The notes under the pieces are model-generated. The model saw nothing but the letters and a program-made list of their open reading frames with translations, made no database searches and was not told where the DNA came from. Shown here piece after piece: positions 58,617 through 64,000 of a stretch of 64,000 nucleotides of DNA (the stretch's first letter is position 1; each line of letters opens with the position of its first letter). The DNA lies in assembly GCA_944387915.1 (NCBI GenBank), contig CALXGT010000037.1:1-64000 (forward strand), written 5' to 3'. Origin of the DNA: an uncultured Clostridia bacterium (lineage in GTDB: Bacteria > Bacillota > Clostridia > Oscillospirales > Ruminococcaceae). A program made the position numbers and the translations under genes.

Positions 58617-59828
58617 ATGGCACGTTTTACATTACCCCGGGACCTGTATCATGGAAAAGGCTCTTTGGAAGAGTTAAAGAACTTGAAAGGCAGTAAGGCG
58701 ATGGTCGTCGTAGGCGGCGGCAGCATGAGACGGTTCGGTTTTTTGGATAAAGCAATTTCTTATTTGAAGGAAGCCGGCATGGAAGTTTCTCTGTTTGAGA
58801 ATGTAGAGTCGGATCCTTCTGTCGATACCGTTATGCGCGGCGCCGAAGCGATGCGGGAATTTGGACCCGACTGGATTGTGGCTATGGGCGGCGGAAGCCC
58901 CATTGATGCCGCGAAAGCGATGTGGGCGTTTTATGAGTATCCGGAGACTACCTTTGAAGATTTGATTGTTCCCTTTAACTTCCCGACGCTGCGGACTAAG
59001 GCGAGATTTTGCGCTATTCCCTCTACTTCCGGTACAGCGACGGAGGTGACCGCGTTTTCCGTAATTACCGATTACAAGAAGGGAATTAAATACCCCCTGG
59101 CGGACTTTAACATTACTCCCGATATCGCTATCGTGGATCCGGAATTGGCGGAGACTATGCCTCCGAAACTGACGGCGCATACCGGTATGGACGCTATGAC
59201 CCATGCTATCGAGGCGTATGTTTCGACGCTTCATTGCGATTACACCGATCCTCTGGCGCTCCATGCGATTAAGATGATTCATGAAAATTTGAAGAAATCC
59301 TATGACGGGGATATGGAAGCAAGAGACGCGATGCACAATGCGCAGTGCCTGGCGGGTATGGCTTTCAGCAACGCCCTTTTGGGAATCGTTCACAGCATGG
59401 CGCATAAAACCGGCGCGGCGTTTACCGGCGGCCACATTATCCACGGTGCGGCTAACGCGATGTACCTTCCGAAGGTAATTCGCTACAATGCGAAGAACGA
59501 GGAAGCGAAGGCGCGTTATGCGCAAATTGCTCGGTTCATCCATTTGGAAGGCAAGGACGACGATGAGCTGGTTACCGCTTTGATTAGCGAATTGAGAAGC
59601 ATGAATACCGCTCTCAACATTCCTTTGAGCATTAAAAACTACGGTGAAGGCGGCGTTATCGCGCAGCAAAGCATCATCGATGAAAAGGAATTTTTAGAGA
59701 AACTGCCTGAGGTAGCGAAGCTGGCGATTTCGGACGCCTGCACCGGTTCCAACCCGAGACAACCTTCCCAGGAAGACATGGAAAAGCTTCTACTTGCGGT
59801 TTACTACGATCGGGAGATTGATTTTTAA
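58617..59828 (+). CDS. Iron-containing alcohol dehydrogenase
   Basis: A 403-residue class III (Fe-dependent) alcohol dehydrogenase resembling butanol dehydrogenase and related clostridial enzymes. The cofactor loop is VAMGGGSPIDAAKAM; the metal ligands lie in GMDAMTHAIEAY, SMAHKTGAAF and GGHIIHGAANA (an Asp and three His, the usual set). Likely role is reduction of an aldehyde in fermentation. The start follows AAAAGGAGGAAAAATT. Single-gene unit. Confidence 0.93.
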   Translation: MARFTLPRDLYHGKGSLEELKNLKGSKAMVVVGGGSMRRFGFLDKAISYLKEAGMEVSLFENVESDPSVDTVMRGAEAMREFGPDWIVAMGGGSPIDAAKAMWAFYEYPETTFEDLIVPFNFPTLRTKARFCAIPSTSGTATEVTAFSVITDYKKGIKYPLADFNITPDIAIVDPELAETMPPKLTAHTGMDAMTHAIEAYVSTLHCDYTDPLALHAIKMIHENLKKSYDGDMEARDAMHNAQCLAGMAFSNALLGIVHSMAHKTGAAFTGGHIIHGAANAMYLPKVIRYNAKNEEAKARYAQIARFIHLEGKDDDELVTALISELRSMNTALNIPLSIKNYGEGGVIAQQSIIDEKEFLEKLPEVAKLAISDACTGSNPRQPSQEDMEKLLLAVYYDREIDF

Positions 59829-59865
59829 TTTTATCTTAGACAGCAAACGTTTTTTAAAACAGACG

Positions 59866-59900
59866 AAAAAAGAGTCGGAAATTTCCGACTCTTTTTTCGT
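59866..59900 (+). terminator. Terminator of the alcohol dehydrogenase gene
   Basis: AAAAAAGAGTCGGAAA and TTTCCGACTCTTTTTT. Confidence 0.92.
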
Positions 59901-59955
59901 TTGCTTTAAAAAGGGAGAGAATAATGCAAAGCATCCGAAAATTTTAGAAAATCTC

Positions 59956-59984
59956 TTGATCTTTTTTTCGGTTTTTTGTATGCT
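59956..59984 (+). promoter_or_regulatory. Promoter of the M19 dipeptidase gene
   Basis: TTGATC (59956-59961), 17-base spacer, TATGCT (59979-59984). Confidence 0.6.
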
Positions 59985-60006
59985 AAAAAGGAAAGGATGT
60001 GTTTTT

Positions 60007-60990
60007 ATGTACCCGTATTTGGATATGCACTGTGACACCTTGCTGAAAGGATTGCGCGGTGGAAATTTGTTTGAGGATCCGAGCGCGATGCTGGATATCA
60101 AACGGATGAAAGAAGCAAACCAGGGCGGGCAGTTTTTTGCCGTCTTCTTCCCGCCCCGTCCCGGAAAAGAAGTCCCCGAAGGAAGCAGAGCGGCAATGCC
60201 GCCCGACGACGAGCTGTTTTCGCTTGCGCGGGAAAATTTATTGACAACGGTAAACGCCCACAGCGATATCATCGCCATGGCGTATAACGGCGATGACCTC
60301 AAGAAAAACCGGAAGGAAGGGAAAATGTCCGCTTTCTTAACGGTGGAAGACGGACGGAACGTTTTAGGAGATTTTGACCGCCTGAAGGCATTTTATGACC
60401 AGGGCGTTCGCGCCATTGCCTTGACATGGAATTTCGAAAACTGTTTTGGCGCTCCCAATTCCAAAGATCCCGCGATTATGTCGAAGGGCTTGACCCCTTT
60501 CGGAAAAGAAGCGGTGGAAGTGATGAACGAGCTTGGAATTTTGATCGACGTTTCCCATTTAAGCGATGGCGGCTTTTGGGATGTAGCGCGAGGGACAAAG
60601 AAACCGTTTGTGGCTACCCACTCCAACTGTCGGGCGCTTTGCGGTCATACGAGGAACCTCACCGACGATATGATTCGGGCGCTTTCGGAAAAAGGCGGTG
60701 TTTCCGGTATTAACTTCGGCCCCGATTTTCTTTCGGAAAACAATACGGAAAAAATTTGCCGGGTAGACGATTTGTGCGCCCATATTCTCCATTTTATCCA
60801 GGTAGGCGGCGAAGACTGCGTGGGATTGGGAACCGATTTTGACGGTATCGGCGGAACCTTTGAGGTAGGGATGCCTACTGAGATGGAAAAGCTGTTTTCG
60901 GCGCTTCAGAAAAAAGGACTGACCGAAAGCCAGATCGAAAAAGTCGCTTATAAGAACGTAGAGCGAGTTATTGATGAAAGTATGAAATAA
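60007..60990 (+). CDS. Membrane dipeptidase family (M19) peptidase
   Basis: A 327-residue metallo-dipeptidase of the renal dipeptidase family with an (alpha/beta)8 barrel. Zinc ligands appear as HCDT near the N-terminus, the bridging Glu in AFLTVEDGRN and His in ILIDVSHLSD and VATHSNCR; GLGTDFDGI near 280 holds the last Asp. No signal peptide, so cytoplasmic. The start follows AAAAGGAAAGGATGTGTTTTT; the frame is open further upstream through the previous terminator and is not used. Confidence 0.92.
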   Translation: MYPYLDMHCDTLLKGLRGGNLFEDPSAMLDIKRMKEANQGGQFFAVFFPPRPGKEVPEGSRAAMPPDDELFSLARENLLTTVNAHSDIIAMAYNGDDLKKNRKEGKMSAFLTVEDGRNVLGDFDRLKAFYDQGVRAIALTWNFENCFGAPNSKDPAIMSKGLTPFGKEAVEVMNELGILIDVSHLSDGGFWDVARGTKKPFVATHSNCRALCGHTRNLTDDMIRALSEKGGVSGINFGPDFLSENNTEKICRVDDLCAHILHFIQVGGEDCVGLGTDFDGIGGTFEVGMPTEMEKLFSALQKKGLTESQIEKVAYKNVERVIDESMK

Positions 60991-61024
60991 TTTCGAGAAA
61001 TCAATTGGGAAAAGAGGAAGGGCT

Positions 61025-61438
61025 TTGGAACAGGAGGAAAAAATTTCAGACTCTCTTATTAAAGCGCGGGCGTTTTTTGCTAAAGATCGGTATGCCACCG
61101 CAACTACTGGGATCCAGATTGAAAAAGTGGAAAAAGGTTACGCAAAATGCAGCTTGCGGTTAGATGAACGGCATAAAAACGCTACCGGGCAGGTTATGGG
61201 CGGCGCGATTTTTACCTTGGCAGATTTTACTTTTGCTGTGGCTACCAATTTTGAGCAGCCTGTCACTGTGACGGCAGTAAGCCAGATTAGTTTTCTGGGG
61301 GTAGCGAAAGGGGATATCCTTTATGGGGAAACCACCTTGCTCAAGGACGGGAAACGAAGCTGTTTTTATCAAATTCAGATTATGGATAATCTCGGGAACC
61401 CGGTAGCTTCTGTCGCTACGAACGGAATGCATTTGTAA
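61025..61438 (+). CDS. PaaI-type hotdog thioesterase
   Basis: A 137-residue acyl-CoA thioesterase of the hotdog fold. The signature is NATGQVMGGAIFTLADFTFAVA (about 52-73) with the Asp of TLADF as likely catalytic residue. It begins with TTG behind AGAGGAAGGGC, 34 bases after the dipeptidase gene, and probably shares its transcript. Substrate unknown. Confidence 0.88.
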   Translation: MEQEEKISDSLIKARAFFAKDRYATATTGIQIEKVEKGYAKCSLRLDERHKNATGQVMGGAIFTLADFTFAVATNFEQPVTVTAVSQISFLGVAKGDILYGETTLLKDGKRSCFYQIQIMDNLGNPVASVATNGMHL

Positions 61439-61488
61439 ATCGAAGATTCATAAATACATAAGATCTTTCATAAGATAAGAGAAAAAGA

Positions 61489-61521
61489 AAAGGCAGGAAT
61501 GCTTTGGCGTTCTTGCTTTTT
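61489..61521 (+). terminator. Terminator behind the thioesterase gene
   Basis: GGCAGGAATGC and GCGTTCTTGC pair with two G-T pairs, followed by TTTTTT. Confidence 0.65.
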
Positions 61522-61580
61522 TCTGTCAATAATTGGTAAATTTTATTAATGAACTTTGTAAATAATTGAAATCTCAACTA

Positions 61581-61609
61581 TTGCATTAAATTGAAAATTT
61601 TGCTATAAT
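61581..61609 (+). promoter_or_regulatory. Promoter of the second MATE exporter gene
   Basis: TTGCAT (61581-61586), 17-base spacer, TATAAT (61604-61609). The leader to the chosen start is about 125 bases. Confidence 0.78.
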
Positions 61610-61741
61610 ATAAACAATAATCGGTTGGTATTAAGAAACTTTTTTGGCATATTCAAAACCCGGATTGGAAATAGAAATTTGTTTTCTAAAATGGCGTTTT
61701 TGTTTTGCGAAGAAAAAATCAAGAGAGAAGAGGTCTTTCCA

Positions 61742-63196
61742 TTGGATGAAAACAAATTAGACATATCGGAACTGGCTGAGGCTCCAAAGCGGAAGTTTAG
61801 TTTAAAAGGGATCATCACACAGCTTCGAGAAGGATTGTCGGGCCCCATGCCAGAGGATATGGACAAAAAAGAAGTTTCCCGGCAGGTTTTGGCCATTGCA
61901 TGGCCTGCGATGTTGGAAAACTTCCTGTTGAGCTTAGCCAGTATGGTAAACACCATGATGGTGGGCGGCCTTGGAACCTGGGCTATTGCTTCTATCGGTT
62001 ATGTAACGCAGCCTCGGTTTTTGTTGCTGGCGGTATTCCAAGCCTTGAACGTAGGCGCCACCGCTCTGATTGCCCGGGCGAAGGGAAGCGGAGACGCCGA
62101 GGAAGCAAACCGGATTATGCACCAATCTTTGACATTATCCATATTGGTGTCTTTGGTTATGGTAGTGATTGGGTACATATTTGCGGAGCCGTTAATTATT
62201 TTTATGGGAGCGGAAACGGAGCAGACCATTGCGGCCGGCACTTTATATTTCCGGATCATACTCCTCTCTTTCCCGGCTAATGTAATTTCTCTTTCCATTA
62301 CGGCGATTTTGCGGGGAATTGGAAAGACGAGAATATCTATGATTTACAATGTGACGGCGAATGCCGTCAATATCAGCGTAGGCTTTCTCTTTATTTCCGG
62401 TCGGTTTGGAATGCCCGCGCTTGGCGTCGGCGGCGCCGGGTTGGGTATGGCCGCAGGTCAGGTGGTAGCTATGATTATCGCTCTGGTGACCTTGTTCCGG
62501 GGCGCGGAAATGTTAAAGCTCCAGCTGAAAAACCTGTTCCATTTGGATATAGCGATTTTAAAACGTATTTCCAACGTAGGAACCCCCGCTATGTTTGAAC
62601 AGCTTTGTATGCGTACCGGTCAGTTGATTTTCTCTAAAATCGTAGCTTCGTTGGGAACGGACGCCTATGCGACCCACCAGATTGCCAACAACATTCTTTC
62701 TATGTCGATGATGAACGGTATGGCGTTTGGTATCTCCGCCACATCCCTTCTGGGGCAGGCGATGGGAAGAAAACGCCCCGATCAGGGAAAGGCGGCGGTG
62801 CAGGTTTGCCGTCGTTACGGTATGATTCTTTCTCTGGTGATGGCGGTGGTTATGATCGTCGGCGGAAGATGGTTAGTAGGGATGTACACAACGGAAGCGG
62901 CGGTAATCGAAACGGGCGCGGTCCTTTTGATTATTGTTGCGGTAGTTCAGCCCCTTCAATCCTCCCAGCAGGTTTTGGCAGGCGCGCTTCGCGGCGCGGG
63001 CGATACCAAAGCGGTAGCGCTGTGTATCTTCATTGGTATCGTGATTGTCCGTCCGGTTTTCGCGTTTTTCTTTACCAGCGGCTTGGATTGGGCCTTGGTG
63101 GGGATCTGGCTGTCGTTGGTTATCGACCAATGTACCCGTTCTTTCTACACTATGTGGCGGTTCTCTACCGGAAAATGGAAAACCATTAAAGTATAA
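61742..63196 (+). CDS. MATE family efflux transporter with N-terminal extension
   Basis: A 484-residue multidrug/toxin exporter with twelve membrane helices preceded by an acidic then basic cytoplasmic tail of about 45 residues (DENKLDISELAEAPKRKF). The first helix region AWPAMLENFLLSLASMVNTM and second-half counterpart GTPAMFEQLCMRTGQLIFSK are typical. I place the start at TTG, with AGAGG eight bases upstream; the frame is open to 61625 with no better site. The clade resembles the NorM/YoeA type. Substrate unknown. Confidence 0.88.
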   Translation: MDENKLDISELAEAPKRKFSLKGIITQLREGLSGPMPEDMDKKEVSRQVLAIAWPAMLENFLLSLASMVNTMMVGGLGTWAIASIGYVTQPRFLLLAVFQALNVGATALIARAKGSGDAEEANRIMHQSLTLSILVSLVMVVIGYIFAEPLIIFMGAETEQTIAAGTLYFRIILLSFPANVISLSITAILRGIGKTRISMIYNVTANAVNISVGFLFISGRFGMPALGVGGAGLGMAAGQVVAMIIALVTLFRGAEMLKLQLKNLFHLDIAILKRISNVGTPAMFEQLCMRTGQLIFSKIVASLGTDAYATHQIANNILSMSMMNGMAFGISATSLLGQAMGRKRPDQGKAAVQVCRRYGMILSLVMAVVMIVGGRWLVGMYTTEAAVIETGAVLLIIVAVVQPLQSSQQVLAGALRGAGDTKAVALCIFIGIVIVRPVFAFFFTSGLDWALVGIWLSLVIDQCTRSFYTMWRFSTGKWKTIKV

Positions 63197-63261
63197 CTTC
63201 CTTCTGTTGAGGTGTTTTTGAGAGGCCTTTAGGCTTTTTCGAAAAACCAAAAGGATAACAA

Positions 63262-63308
63262 GTGCCCCCGATGCGGTATCTGCCTTTCCGCGTCGGGGGT
63301 ATCTTTGT
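63262..63308 (+). terminator. Terminator-like hairpin behind the MATE gene
   Basis: CCCCCGATGCGG and CCGCGTCGGGGG form a long stem with one G-T pair and an 11-base loop; the T run (TATCTTT) is imperfect. Confidence 0.6.
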
Positions 63309-63421
63309 GTCCTAACAAGGGCAAACGTAAAAAATATGGCATTCGATCCGAAAATATGCAAAAGAAGGGATATGTGCCAATTGGAATTTCTATTTCCGTG
63401 ATGCGGCCAAGTGCTTTAATC

Positions 63422-63458
63422 CAATTATTGACAAAAAAAGAGTGGCGCCGCCTTGCGG
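63422..63458 (-). terminator. T-box-like terminator behind the MFS gene
   Basis: On the reverse strand GAGTGGTACCGC is followed by GGCGGCGCCACTC and seven T residues, forming a terminator whose 5' arm matches 11 of 14 bases of the T-box consensus AGGGTGGNACCGCG. No Stem I is seen and no reverse-strand gene lies downstream. In the 338-base gap 63197-63535 a second hairpin, GTATGCTGTTTTC with its partner (63487-63513), is also present. Confidence 0.7.
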
Positions 63459-63535
63459 TACCACTCCATAACCAATCGTTTGGGCGTATGCTGTTTTCAG
63501 GAAACAGCATACACGGTTTTTTGAAAAGTCCTCGA

Positions 63536-64000
63536 TTACTTGGAACAAATCGCTTTAATTTTCGGATAGACAAAGAAAAAGATGACGCAGGCAATGACGA
63601 TTGGGATAATCATAATCCGGTACATTCCGCTGTAACCGAAATTCGTAACCAGTACGCCGGAAATGGTGGGCCCAACTAAGTATCCTAAGTCCGTGCCGAT
63701 GTAGTTGGTGCTTCCTCCGACGCCTCTCCGTTCAGGAGAGACACATTTCATACAGAGCGCCTGGATCGTGGGCTGGGCGGCGCCGTAGCCACAGGCGTTA
63801 ATTACGGCGGTAATCAGGAACATTGTCAGACTGTCGGCAAAGGAAATCATAAACAGGGAAAGTGCGAACATAATGAACGCGGGAAGCAAAACCTTATGGA
63901 TACCGAATTTGTCCGCCAACTTTCCAATCAACGGTCGGGTCACCAAAAGACAGATTGCGTTGACGGTAAAGAAAAGACCAATTTCCTCAACGCCCCGTTC
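63536..64000 (-). CDS. MFS transporter, C-terminal part (cut by the window end)
   Basis: The last 154 residues of a major facilitator superfamily transporter; the frame is open to the window edge, where it reads ERGVEEIGLFFTVNAICL. The loop motif RPLIGKLADKFGIHK matches the MFS motif A of the second half, followed by helices 9-12. Substrate unknown. The YhhS/arabinose-efflux-like group is the likeliest. Confidence 0.85.
   Translation of the reverse strand, partial: ERGVEEIGLFFTVNAICLLVTRPLIGKLADKFGIHKVLLPAFIMFALSLFMISFADSLTMFLITAVINACGYGAAQPTIQALCMKCVSPERRGVGGSTNYIGTDLGYLVGPTISGVLVTNFGYSGMYRIMIIPIVIACVIFFFVYPKIKAICSK

Noticed and set aside
58674-59669. A 331-codon reverse frame opposite the alcohol dehydrogenase gene
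   Set aside because: Antisense shadow of a codon-biased gene; the product is Arg/His-rich with no family resemblance.

Overview
The window looks like the chromosome of a spore-forming or formerly spore-forming anaerobic Firmicute of class Clostridia. The reasons are near-consensus sigma-A promoters with 17-base spacers, strong AAAGGAGG ribosome sites, many TTG and GTG starts, a T-box leader, a SpoIIQ-like peptidase behind a forespore-type promoter, the clostridial split PurO/PurJ route to IMP, a lone PduL phosphotransacylase, and anaerobe families such as DUF3786 and GGGtGRT. I see no phage, insertion sequence, CRISPR array or rRNA. The assignment below class level is a guess.

Layout. 1-5200: tRNA-Arg(ACG), small genes, a TspO/GNAT pair, a GH25 lysozyme, and four tandem copies of a small DUF2500-like membrane protein. 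5245-9252: an M28 aminopeptidase divergent from a coupled cysK / SprT-like / CbxX-type AAA+ operon. 9253-11860: a long regulatory region and two sugar-type ABC permeases with no binding protein or ATPase. 11977-14290: pduL, ymdB and hslO. 14538-23753: a carbohydrate locus holding an esterase, an MBL-fold enzyme and a ROK regulator, then (reverse strand) an aldo/keto reductase, class II aldolase, PfkB kinase, FucI-like isomerase, AllA-like cupin and galM. 24029-32087: flavoprotein, transporters, an acyl-CoA synthetase behind a T-box, DUF3786, DUF3237 and a lipoprotein. 32122-38728: murC, recG, fakA, an Asp23-family gene and a SpoIIQ-like peptidase. 39071-45864: serC-serA, then nadE-uvrC-HD. 45923-52245: a purECMN-purO-purJ-purD operon behind a leader ORF and an intrinsic terminator. 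52470-55309: gap, then an Fe-S scaffold/GGGtGRT pair. 55397-64000: two frameshifted genes (DUF3810 and a ROK regulator), an ArsC-like protein, an iron alcohol dehydrogenase, an M19 dipeptidase, a hotdog thioesterase, a MATE exporter and a cut-off MFS transporter.

How the genes work together. The 18.9-23.8 kb block reads as isomerase, kinase and aldolase steps that split a sugar into triose-level products, with a reductase for the aldehyde. The purine operon covers the later de novo steps; purF, purL, purB and purK are not here. serC-serA and cysK give serine and cysteine synthesis. The most intriguing points are the T-box in front of an acyl-CoA synthetase, the DUF2500-like array, the leader ORF with attenuator before purE, the unexplained Fe-S scaffold/GGGtGRT pair, and the unusual family mix of the sugar cluster.
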